The notes under the pieces were generated by a model. It ran no database searches. It worked only from the letters and a program-made list of their open reading frames with translations, and was not told where the DNA came from. A DNA stretch of 64,000 nucleotides from Lysobacter sp. CFH 32150 (GTDB lineage Bacteria; Pseudomonadota; Gammaproteobacteria; Xanthomonadales; Xanthomonadaceae): contig NZ_JALDWJ010000001.1 in assembly GCF_022758295.1 (NCBI RefSeq), positions 682,001 through 746,000 on the forward strand, read 5' to 3'. Both the position numbers and the translations under genes were made by a program. The stretch's first letter is position 1, and each line of letters starts with the position of its first letter. Below, one piece after another: positions 56,851 through 64,000 of the stretch.

Positions 56851-57282
56851 CTACTTGATCACCCGCAAATGCCCGCGTCGCGGCGTCGGGCCTGCATCCT
56901 CGGGTGGCGTATCCGGCGAATGCGGCGGTTCGTCTTGCGGGCCGGAAGTGGCGACGTCCTCCGGCAATGCCATGCCCTGCCCTGTTTCGCGCGCGTAGAT
57001 CGCAAGCACTGCGCTGATCGGCACAACCACCGGATGGCTGACGCCGCCGAAACGGGCGGTGAAGCTGACGCTCTCGTTGTCGATCAGCAGCCGCGCGACC
57101 GCGCGCTCGGCGATGTTGAGCACGACCTTGCCATCGTTGATCGCCTGCGTCGGCACTTGCACGCCGGGGCGGGTGGCATCGACCAGCAGGTGCGGGGTCA
57201 TGCCGTTGTCGGCGATCCATTCGTTCAACGCCCGCAGCAGGTACGGGCGGTGGCTGGTCATCGCCGGACTGTCTTCGCTCAT
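56851..57282 (-). CDS. sspB: ClpXP adaptor SspB
   Basis: 143 residues. SspB fold: SHRPYLLRALNEWIADNGMTPHLLVDATRPGVQVP and VLNIAERAVARLLIDNESVSFTARFGG; disordered linker, then the ClpX-docking C terminus GHLRVIK. It brings ssrA-tagged proteins to ClpXP. Overlaps the sspA stop by four bases (ATGA). Confidence 0.96.
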   Translation of the reverse strand: MSEDSPAMTSHRPYLLRALNEWIADNGMTPHLLVDATRPGVQVPTQAINDGKVVLNIAERAVARLLIDNESVSFTARFGGVSHPVVVPISAVLAIYARETGQGMALPEDVATSGPQDEPPHSPDTPPEDAGPTPRRGHLRVIK

Positions 57283-57914
57283 GTAGGCAAATCGCGCAGC
57301 TTCTTTTCCTGGTCGGTCAGGCTACGCATGAAACCAGGATTGCGGAAGATGCGGTTGCCGTAATCCTCGATCACCTTGCCGTCCTTCGGCAGTGGGATCT
57401 CGAGCGCTTGCAGACGCCAGATGATCGGCGCCATGGCGCAGTCGGCGAGGCTCATTTCCGGATTGAGGAAGAACTTGCTGGCCTTGAACAGCGGCACCGA
57501 CGCAGTGAGCAGCTCCTTCAGGCGCTTGCGGCCGGCTTCGGCCTGCTGCTTGTTGCCGAGCTGGATCGCCTGCACCTGCGGCACCCAGTCGTGTTCGAGG
57601 CGCAGCATCGCCAGGCGCAGGCGCGCGCGGGAGAGCGGATCCACCGGCATCAGCGGCGGATGCGGGTAACGCTCATCGAGATATTCGGTCACCACGGAGG
57701 CGGCGTACAGCACCAGTTCGCGCTCCACCAGCGTAGGCACGGAGTGGTACGGATTGAGGTCGATCAGGTCTTCCGGAGGATTCTGCGGATCGACCGCGAT
57801 CAGGTCGTAGGTGACGCCTTTGGCGGCCAGCACCAAGCGCACGCGATGGCACAGCACGCAATCGGTGGATGAAAACAAAGTCAGGGCGTTACGCATACGC
57901 GGGCTTGCGGCCAT
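57279..57914 (-). CDS. sspA: stringent starvation protein A
   Basis: 211 residues from ATG 57914 (GGAGAGG six bases upstream; ATG 57917 is adjacent). Glutathione-transferase-like fold: LTLFSSTDCVLCHRVRLVLAAKGV, PYHSVPTLVERELVLYAASVVTEYLDERYPHPPLMP. It binds RNA polymerase in starvation and controls acid and virulence genes in relatives. First gene of sspAB, downstream of petC. Confidence 0.95.
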   Translation of the reverse strand: MAASPRMRNALTLFSSTDCVLCHRVRLVLAAKGVTYDLIAVDPQNPPEDLIDLNPYHSVPTLVERELVLYAASVVTEYLDERYPHPPLMPVDPLSRARLRLAMLRLEHDWVPQVQAIQLGNKQQAEAGRKRLKELLTASVPLFKASKFFLNPEMSLADCAMAPIIWRLQALEIPLPKDGKVIEDYGNRIFRNPGFMRSLTDQEKKLRDLPT

Positions 57915-58011
57915 CATCGACCTCTCCAGCGACCGGAATCCGCCGGTCGTCACGACGCCGCCCACCCCTTGCGGGCGGTCGCCACGGCCTCGAGCATAGC
58001 CATGATCCTAC

Positions 58012-58039
58012 CGAAAAGCCCTACTCCAGCGGCTTTTCG
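58012..58039 (-). terminator. hairpin between petC and sspA
   Basis: Nine-pair stem CGAAAAGCC / GGCTTTTCG with a 10-base loop, about 50 bases past the petC stop; no long T-run. Probably ends or punctuates the pet transcript. Confidence 0.5.
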
Positions 58040-58087
58040 TGAAAAGCCCGACCGTGGGGGTGGCCGTGCTCTCGCGGAGGGATCCGC

Positions 58088-58831
58088 CTAGTGCACGTCG
58101 CGCCAGTATTCCTTCTTCAGCAGGTACGCCAGGAAGGTGAACGCCGCCAGGAACAGGACCACCCAGACGCCCATGCTCTGGCGCTTGAGCGCGGCTGGTT
58201 CGCCGGCGTACTCGAGGAAAGCGGTGATGTCGCGCGCGGCCTGGTTGAACGCTTCGCTGTCGAGCTTGCCTGGCTGCGCCAAGACCAGCTTTTCGACATG
58301 GCGTTCGCCGGTGGCCGCATCGGGCTTGCCGTACTCGGCGTGCTGCAGACCCTGCAGCTGCCACAGCGGGTTCGGCATCGATGCGTTCGGGAACACGGTG
58401 TTGTTCCAGCCGAGCGGACGCGATTCGTCCAGGTAGAACGACTTCAGGTAGGTGTAGATCCAGTTGCTGCCGCGCACGCGTGAGATGACGCTGAGGTCCG
58501 GCGGCATCTTGCCAAACCACTGGGTAGCCTGCGCTTCGGGCATCGCGGTCAGCACGGTCTCGCCGAACTTGGCGCCGGTGAAGTTGAGGTTATTCATCAC
58601 CTCTTCTTCGCTGAGACCAAGGTCTTCGGCCATGCGCGAATAGCGCAGGTATTTCAACGAATGACAACCCGAGCAGTAGTTCATGTACAGCTGCGCACCG
58701 CGCTGCAGCGACACGCGGTCGCCGAGGTCAGTGTCCGCCTGCTGCTCGTTGCCACCGCTGGAAGCGAGCGCTGAAGTCGAGATCAGCAAGCCAGCTGCGA
58801 ACGTGGTCAGTTTGCGGGTGAAGTTAGTCAT
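58088..58831 (-). CDS. petC: cytochrome c1 (bc1 complex)
   Basis: 247 residues. Signal peptide (LTTFAAGLLISTSALA), CxxCH haem site in YCSGCHSLKYLRY, distal Met region (GKMPPDLSVI), and a C-terminal membrane helix (VVLFLAAFTFLAYLLKKEYW). Its start overlaps the petB stop by eight bases. It passes electrons from the Rieske protein to cytochrome c. Confidence 0.96.
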   Translation of the reverse strand: MTNFTRKLTTFAAGLLISTSALASSGGNEQQADTDLGDRVSLQRGAQLYMNYCSGCHSLKYLRYSRMAEDLGLSEEEVMNNLNFTGAKFGETVLTAMPEAQATQWFGKMPPDLSVISRVRGSNWIYTYLKSFYLDESRPLGWNNTVFPNASMPNPLWQLQGLQHAEYGKPDAATGERHVEKLVLAQPGKLDSEAFNQAARDITAFLEYAGEPAALKRQSMGVWVVLFLAAFTFLAYLLKKEYWRDVH

Positions 58832-60083
58832 GCGTCGTCACCCGTTCCGGCACCGGCTTGGTTTTGTCGAGCTTGGTCCACAGCGGCATGGTGATGAAGA
58901 AAGCGAAGTACAAGAAGGTCAGGACACGGCCGATGATGGTCTCCACCGGATCCGTACCCGGGCCGGCGCCGATCTTGCCAAGCCACACGAAGCAGATCGC
59001 GAAGATGCCGAGTGCGATCTTCGACAACAGCCCGCGGTACCGGTACGACTTGACCTTGGCGCGATCCAGCCACGGCACCAGGAACAGCACTGCGATCGCA
59101 CCGAACATCACGATGACACCGGACAGTTTGTGCGGGATCACGCGCAACATCGCGTAGTACGGCGTGTAGTACCACACCGGCTTGATGTGCTCCGGCGTGA
59201 CCAGGCGGTTGGCTTCGGTGAAGTTGTCGTGCTCGAGGAACAAGCCACCGAGTGCCGGCGCGAAGAAGATGATGAAGGCGGCAAGGATCAGGAACACGCC
59301 GACGCCGAAGGTGTCCTTCACCGTGTAGTACGGATGGAACGGGATGCCATCGCGCGGTGCGGTGGTCGACCAGCGGTTGCCCTTGGGACCTTTCTTGATC
59401 TCGACGCCATCCGGGTTGTTCGAGCCGACTTCGTGCAACGCGCCCAAGTGCAGCACGACCAGCAGCAATAGCACCAACGGGAGCGCGATCACATGCAGTG
59501 CGAAGAAGCGGCCGAGGGTGGCGTCGCCGGGCAGGTAGTCGCCCATGATCCATTCGGTGAGGCCTTGACCGATCACCGGGATCGCGCCGAACAGCGAGAT
59601 GATCACCTTGGCGCCCCAGAACGACATCTGGCCCCACGGCAGCACGTAACCCATGAAGGCTTCGGCCATCAGCACCAGGTAGATCACCATGCCGAGGATC
59701 CACACCAGTTCGCGCGGCTTCTGGTACGAGCCGTACATCAGGCCACGGAACATGTGCAGGTAAACGACGATGAAGAACAGCGAAGCGCCGGTGCTGTGCA
59801 TGTACCGGATCAGCCAGCCCCATTCCACGTCGCGCATGATGTACTCGACCGAGGAGAACGCTTCTGCGGCGCTCGGCTTGAAGTGCATCGTGAGGAAGAT
59901 ACCGGTGACGATCTGGTTGACCAGCACCAGCAGCGCCAGCGAACCCATGTAGTACCAGAAGTTGAAGTTCTTCGGCGCGTAGTACTCGGTCATGTGCTTG
60001 CGATACACCGGCATCATGCCCGGCGCACGCGCGTTGACCCAATCCATCACGCCATTAGTGGCGCGGCTAAAGATGTTTGCCAT
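58824..60083 (-). CDS. petB: cytochrome b (bc1 complex)
   Basis: 419 residues, full length. Haem-ligating His in WLIRYMHSTGASLFFIVVYLHMFR and in LGRFFALHVIALPLVLLLLVVLHL; quinol site GYVLPWGQMSFWGA, C-terminal PVWYYTPYYAMLRVIP (PEW-like region). Eight membrane helices expected. Middle gene of petABC. Confidence 0.97.
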   Translation of the reverse strand: MANIFSRATNGVMDWVNARAPGMMPVYRKHMTEYYAPKNFNFWYYMGSLALLVLVNQIVTGIFLTMHFKPSAAEAFSSVEYIMRDVEWGWLIRYMHSTGASLFFIVVYLHMFRGLMYGSYQKPRELVWILGMVIYLVLMAEAFMGYVLPWGQMSFWGAKVIISLFGAIPVIGQGLTEWIMGDYLPGDATLGRFFALHVIALPLVLLLLVVLHLGALHEVGSNNPDGVEIKKGPKGNRWSTTAPRDGIPFHPYYTVKDTFGVGVFLILAAFIIFFAPALGGLFLEHDNFTEANRLVTPEHIKPVWYYTPYYAMLRVIPHKLSGVIVMFGAIAVLFLVPWLDRAKVKSYRYRGLLSKIALGIFAICFVWLGKIGAGPGTDPVETIIGRVLTFLYFAFFITMPLWTKLDKTKPVPERVTTHD

Positions 60084-60086
60084 GAC

Positions 60087-60743
60087 TTACGCGGCCCCCG
60101 TGCTGCTTGACGGCGAGGGATCAACGCCGATCACGAGCGTGGTGTCATTCTCGTAATGGTGCGGCGGCACGACCAGATTGGTCGGCGCCGGCACGCCCTG
60201 GAACACGCGTCCTGCCATGTCGAAGCGCGACTTGTGGCAAGGGCAGAAATAGCCGCCCTTCCATTCCGGATCGAACGGCTCAGGCTTGATCTCGGCCTTC
60301 ATCTCCGGCGAGCAGCCGAGGTGTGTGCACAGGCCCACCAGCACCGAGACGTCCGGCTTGATCGAACGCGTCTCGCCCTTGATGTAGGACGGCTGCTGGT
60401 CGAGGTTTTCCGACTTCGGGTCGCGCAGCTTGCTGTCGAGGGTCGGCAGCAGGTCGAGGATTGCCTTGGAGCGCTTGACGATCCAGATCGGCTGGCCGCG
60501 CCATTCGACGACCAGACGCTGGCCTTCGGCCAGGGCACTGATGTCGGCGGATATCGGCGCACCGGCCAACTTGGCCCGGGCGCTGGGATTCCACGACTTG
60601 ATGAACGGTACCGTCGCAATGCCGACACCAACCGCACCGACCACGCTGGTGGTCGCGGTCAGGAACCGGCGACGGCCCTGGTTGACGGGTTCCCCGTCGT
60701 GAACATGAGCGGGATCGTTGATCCCTACCCCTACGTTGGCCAT
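60087..60743 (-). CDS. petA: Rieske iron-sulfur protein (bc1 complex)
   Basis: 218 residues. Tat-type signal anchor NQGRRRFLTATTSVVGAVGVGIATVPF. [2Fe-2S] motifs CTHLGC and CPCHKSRFD with two Cys and two His. Takes electrons from ubiquinol and hands them to cytochrome c1. First gene of petABC; petB follows three bases after its stop. Confidence 0.97.
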   Translation of the reverse strand: MANVGVGINDPAHVHDGEPVNQGRRRFLTATTSVVGAVGVGIATVPFIKSWNPSARAKLAGAPISADISALAEGQRLVVEWRGQPIWIVKRSKAILDLLPTLDSKLRDPKSENLDQQPSYIKGETRSIKPDVSVLVGLCTHLGCSPEMKAEIKPEPFDPEWKGGYFCPCHKSRFDMAGRVFQGVPAPTNLVVPPHHYENDTTLVIGVDPSPSSSTGAA

Positions 60744-60906
60744 CCGGCACTCCGCAAAAGAACGCTAATCGAGGCTGGGCCCTCGCCACGCAGAGCGCAT
60801 TGGCAAGCGGCCACAAAGACGGGGAAGTGTAACGGAACGCTTAACAAGCCGACAACAGAAGTGGCCGGATTCAGTGGCTGGAGAGCGCCTGAATCGGGTT
60901 CTGCGC

Positions 60907-61824
60907 CTATTGCGCCGCCCGCACGTTGCTGGCCAGCGCGCCGCGATAGCGTTCGGCGAGGACGGCGACGCGTTCGACGTAACGGCGGGTCTCGCTGTAG
61001 GGCGGCACGCCCTTGTACTTGTCAACCGCGCCCTCGCCAGCGTTGTAGCCGGCCGCAGCGAGGGTCAGGTTGCCGTCGAAGCGCTTGAGCAGCCAAGCCA
61101 GGTACTGCACCCCGCCGGCGATGTTCTGGTTGGCGTCAAAGGCGTTGCCGACGCCGAACCGGCGTGCGGTGGCGGGCATCAACTGCATCAGCCCCTGCGC
61201 CCCGACACGGGAGAGCGCGTTCGGGTTGAAGGCAGATTCGGCGTGGATGATGGCGCGCACGATCGATTCCTCGACCCCATGCTGGCGCGCGGCGGCCGCG
61301 ATCTCGGCCTGGTAGGCCGCAGTGTTCAGCCGCAGCGTATTGAAGTTCACCCCGGGCCTGGTGCCGCAGGCGAAGCAGGTTTCCATGAAGCTGTATTTGA
61401 TCGTGCGCAGCGCCGTCGCACCGGCCACGCCCCGCGGCGGCTTGCTGGTGTAGTGGCGCACGCCGTCCTTGATGTAGGAATAGACCTGCCCTTGCACTAG
61501 GCGCGTGGTCGGAGCGGAGGACGACTGCACCGGAGTGGTGACCGTCTCGACCGCAGGCACACTTACCGTCGCCGGGGAACCGGACACCAGGTTGGCCGGT
61601 GTCACGCTGCCGACTGCCGGCACGGGCGCCTTGGACACTGCAGGCGTCGGCGCGGAAGCACGCGATGACTTGTAGCTGATCACGGTGCATTTGGCCCCCG
61701 CGACACGCTTGCTGACATAGCTGCGGGAACCATCGGCGCTGTCGCAACGGTACAAAGTGCCGGCCGCGGCAGGAGCCGCTGCCAGCACGCACAAAAGCGC
61801 CAAAATTCCCCTTGCCCCCTTCAT
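60907..61824 (-). CDS. lytic transglycosylase with DUF4124-like N terminus
   Basis: 305 residues from ATG 61824 (GGAGGAG upstream). Signal peptide ([14 protein letters not shown]), a short DUF4124-like segment ([19 protein letters not shown]), a linker, then an SLT domain (about 170-290) with catalytic Glu in [22 protein letters not shown] and [12 protein letters not shown]. It cleaves peptidoglycan glycan strands with 1,6-anhydro ends. Periplasmic. Divergent from miaB. Confidence 0.93.
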   Translation of the reverse strand: MKGARGILALLCVLAAAPAAAGTLYRCDSADGSRSYVSKRVAGAKCTVISYKSSRASAPTPAVSKAPVPAVGSVTPANLVSGSPATVSVPAVETVTTPVQSSSAPTTRLVQGQVYSYIKDGVRHYTSKPPRGVAGATALRTIKYSFMETCFACGTRPGVNFNTLRLNTAAYQAEIAAAARQHGVEESIVRAIIHAESAFNPNALSRVGAQGLMQLMPATARRFGVGNAFDANQNIAGGVQYLAWLLKRFDGNLTLAAAGYNAGEGAVDKYKGVPPYSETRRYVERVAVLAERYRGALASNVRAAQ

Positions 61825-62000
61825 GGCCGCGAGTCTCCTCCCATCCGGAGCGCTTTGACAAGTATTTGATTTATATGAACACGGCCAGCGTTGCCGTTTT
61901 TTCAGTAAACGTGACGAGGACCGCATTGCGGCCTCCGAGGGCTACAATGCCGCCCCCTTCCGGCGCGGATTCACCGCCGCCCTCCCGGACCGAGACCGAC

Positions 62001-63422
62001 ATGACCGACCCGACTGTCGCCGCGCCGCGCGGCAAGCCCTTGGAAGGCTCGCCTTCCAAGAAAGGCAAGCTCTATATCAAGACCCACGGCTGCCAGATGA
62101 ACGAGTACGACTCGGCCAAGATGGCCGACGTGCTCGCCGCATCAGATGGGCTTGAGCTGACGCAGAACGTCGAAGAAGCCGACGTCATCCTGGTCAATAC
62201 CTGCTCGATTCGCGAAAAAGCGCAGGAAAAGGTCTTCAGCCAGCTCGGCCGCTGGAAAGCGCTCAAGAAGGACGGCAAGCCGGTCCTGATCGGCGTCGGC
62301 GGCTGCGTCGCTTCGCAGGAAGGCGCAGCCATCGTCAAGCGCGCGCCCTACGTCGACCTGGTGTTCGGCCCGCAAACCCTGCACCGCCTGCCCGAATTGA
62401 TCCGTGCCCGCCGTGCCTCCGGCCAGCCGCAGGTCGACATCAGCTTCCCTGAGATCGAGAAATTCGACCGCCTGCCCGAGCCGCGCGCCGAAGGTCCGAG
62501 CGCCTTCGTCTCGATCATGGAAGGCTGCTCGAAGTACTGCTCGTTCTGCGTCGTGCCGTACACGCGTGGAGAAGAGGTCAGCCGTCCGTTCGAAGACGTG
62601 CTGGTCGAAGTCGCGCAACTCGCTGCGCAGGGCGTGCGTGAGATCAACCTGCTCGGGCAGAACGTCAACGCGTACCGCGGCCCAATCGCTCCTGATGAAA
62701 GCGGGGGCGACGGCGAAATCGCCGACCTCGGCCTGCTGATCCGCACCATCGCCGAGATCGAAGGCATCGGCCGCATCCGCTTCACCACTTCGCATCCGCT
62801 TGAGTTCGGCGATTCGCTTATCGAGGCCTACCGTGACGTCCCGCAACTCGCCAACTACCTGCACCTGCCGGTGCAGGCCGGCAGCGACCGCGTGCTCGCG
62901 GCGATGAAGCGCGGCTATACCGCGCTCGAGTTCAAGCAGAAGATTCGCAAGCTGCGCGCGGTGCGACCGGACATCTCGATCTCGTCGGATTTCATCGTCG
63001 GTTTTCCCGGCGAAACCGATGCCGACTTCGACAAGACGATGAAGCTGATCGAGGACGTCGGTTTCGACCAGTCGTTCTCCTTCATCTACTCCCGTCGCCC
63101 CGGCACGCCCGCGGCCGATCTCGAAGACGACACGCCCGATGCGGTGAAACACGCGCGGCTGGAACGCCTGCAGGCGCACATCAACGCCCATGCCGCGACC
63201 ATTTCGCAGGCGATGGTCGGCACCACGCAAACGGTGCTGGTCGAAGGCCCGTCGAAGAAGAACCCCAACGAGCTGACGGGCAAGACCGAGAACATGCGCT
63301 CGGTGAACTTTCCCGGCCACCCGCGCCTGGTCGGCCAATTCGTCGATCTCGTGATCACCGAGGCCATGTCCAACTCGCTGCGTGGCCGCGTGATGATGGC
63401 CGACGATCAGGCAGCAGCCTGA
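62001..63422 (+). CDS. miaB: tRNA-2-methylthio-N6-dimethylallyladenosine synthase
   Basis: 473 residues from ATG 62001. N-terminal cluster Cys31, Cys68, Cys102 (HGCQMN, NTCSIRE, GGCVAS); radical-SAM Cys176, Cys180, Cys183 (CSKYCSFC); C-terminal TRAM domain. It adds the 2-methylthio group at A37 of tRNAs reading UNN codons. The start was chosen at the first ATG giving the family length; the in-frame extension to 61812 is antisense to another gene. Confidence 0.97.
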   Translation: MTDPTVAAPRGKPLEGSPSKKGKLYIKTHGCQMNEYDSAKMADVLAASDGLELTQNVEEADVILVNTCSIREKAQEKVFSQLGRWKALKKDGKPVLIGVGGCVASQEGAAIVKRAPYVDLVFGPQTLHRLPELIRARRASGQPQVDISFPEIEKFDRLPEPRAEGPSAFVSIMEGCSKYCSFCVVPYTRGEEVSRPFEDVLVEVAQLAAQGVREINLLGQNVNAYRGPIAPDESGGDGEIADLGLLIRTIAEIEGIGRIRFTTSHPLEFGDSLIEAYRDVPQLANYLHLPVQAGSDRVLAAMKRGYTALEFKQKIRKLRAVRPDISISSDFIVGFPGETDADFDKTMKLIEDVGFDQSFSFIYSRRPGTPAADLEDDTPDAVKHARLERLQAHINAHAATISQAMVGTTQTVLVEGPSKKNPNELTGKTENMRSVNFPGHPRLVGQFVDLVITEAMSNSLRGRVMMADDQAAA

Positions 63423-63433
63423 TCGCGCCCGCC

Positions 63434-63928
63434 GTGAGCCCCGACCTGCAGATCCACGAGATCCATGCCGACGGGTTCGAACGCGCCTGGCCGGTGTTCC
63501 ACGAGGTGATCGCCTCCGGCGACACCTACAGCTACCCGCCCGATCTGGATCGGGACACAGCGCGCGCCTGGTGGACCACGCCGCCGAGCCGCTGCTTCAT
63601 CGCCGAACGCGACGGCGAGGTGCTGGGCCTGTACATGTTGCGACCCAACCAACCCGGGCTCGGCAACCACGTCGCCAACGCCGGCTACATGGTGTCCGCC
63701 CGCGCCCGCGGCCAGGGCATCGCCTCGGCGCTGTGTGAACACTCGATGGACGAGGCGCGCCGCGCCGGTTTCACCGCCATGCAGTTCAACTTCGTGGTCA
63801 GCAGCAACGAAGGCGCGGTGCGGCTGTGGCAGCGCCACGGCTTCGCCATCGTCGGTCGCGTGCCCGGTGCATTCCGCCACGCCACGCTCGGCGCGACCGA
63901 CATCTACGTGATGCACCGCGCGCTGTAG
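63434..63928 (+). CDS. GNAT-family acetyltransferase
   Basis: 164 residues from GTG 63434. Acetyl-CoA motif A is RARGQGIASALCEHSMDEAR; motif B is NEGAVRLWQRHGFAIVGRVPGAF. EVIASGDTYSYPPDL at the N terminus resembles PAT-type N-acetyltransferases acting on amino-acid-like herbicides or toxins, but the substrate is not known here. 11 bases after miaB, likely co-transcribed. Confidence 0.92.
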   Translation: MSPDLQIHEIHADGFERAWPVFHEVIASGDTYSYPPDLDRDTARAWWTTPPSRCFIAERDGEVLGLYMLRPNQPGLGNHVANAGYMVSARARGQGIASALCEHSMDEARRAGFTAMQFNFVVSSNEGAVRLWQRHGFAIVGRVPGAFRHATLGATDIYVMHRAL

Positions 63929-63938
63929 CGCGGGCGGC

Positions 63939-64000
63939 TCAGTCCAGCCGCTTGCGAAAGCGGCTGATCGCCAGCGTCATCATCACCGTGGTGAACGCCA
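63939..64000 (-). CDS. C-terminal end of unidentified gene (partial)
   Basis: Last 20 codons before the right edge: AFTTVMMTLAISRFRKRLD then TGA. The hydrophobic stretch followed by a basic tail suggests an inner-membrane protein such as a transporter permease, but this is too short to assign. Confidence 0.4.
   Translation of the reverse strand, partial: AFTTVMMTLAISRFRKRLD

Overview
The window looks like a chromosome segment of a gammaproteobacterium of the Xanthomonadales/Lysobacterales group. It is GC-rich by eye, has no rRNA operon, IS element, prophage or CRISPR array, and carries gene orders usual for that group: thrS-infC-rpmI-rplT-pheS-pheT-ihfA-merR-tRNA-Pro, petABC-sspA-sspB, purE-purK and grxD beside sodB. 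Oar-like TonB receptors, YD-repeat proteins and secreted S8 proteases also fit predatory or polymer-degrading members of this group. The species cannot be named from the sequence alone.

Region 1 (1-5306, minus strand) holds three consecutive secreted RHS/YD-type genes: two paralogous N-terminal halves, then a third gene that starts with its own signal peptide where the halves stop and runs off the left edge. Region 2 (5.5-21.2 kb) is the most unusual part. Three paralogous secreted subtilases, two with C-terminal SLH-like repeats, surround two paralogous secreted proteins of unknown function, a small winged-helix-like protein, and a tightly overlapping signalling operon: FHA-GAF protein, membrane Ser/Thr kinase with TPRs, soluble histidine kinase, NarL-type regulator. 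All three subtilase genes are preceded by a shared bipartite element, GTTTTCCCC-N20-(C/A)CGGAT. A fourth copy (N19) lies in front of a structured, terminator-ended stretch that may be a small RNA. I infer one regulated surface or secreted proteolysis system.

Region 3 (21-28.8 kb) is metabolic and miscellaneous: a lipoprotein, an acyl-CoA dehydrogenase, an HNH nuclease, a receiver-like protein, dxs and a TraB/GumN protein. Region 4 (28.8-38.8 kb) is the translation block, ending with tRNA-Val and uvrB. Region 5 (38.9-45.5 kb) is a minor-pilin cluster (FimT, PilW, PilX-like, a very long PilV-like protein, a divergent PilE-like pilin and a separate GspH-like pilin) around tRNA-Asn. Region 6 (45.5-64 kb) is mostly housekeeping: ppnN, a large Oar-like TonB receptor, grxD-SDR-marC, sodB, purEK, a Trm112-like gene with nadC, a double-FHA membrane protein, sspAB, the cytochrome bc1 genes, a lytic transglycosylase, miaB and a GNAT acetyltransferase. 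The window ends in the 3' end of an unidentified gene.

Starts were chosen from Shine-Dalgarno spacing, signal peptides and family length. Functional names rest on recognised motifs and general family knowledge; no database search was possible.
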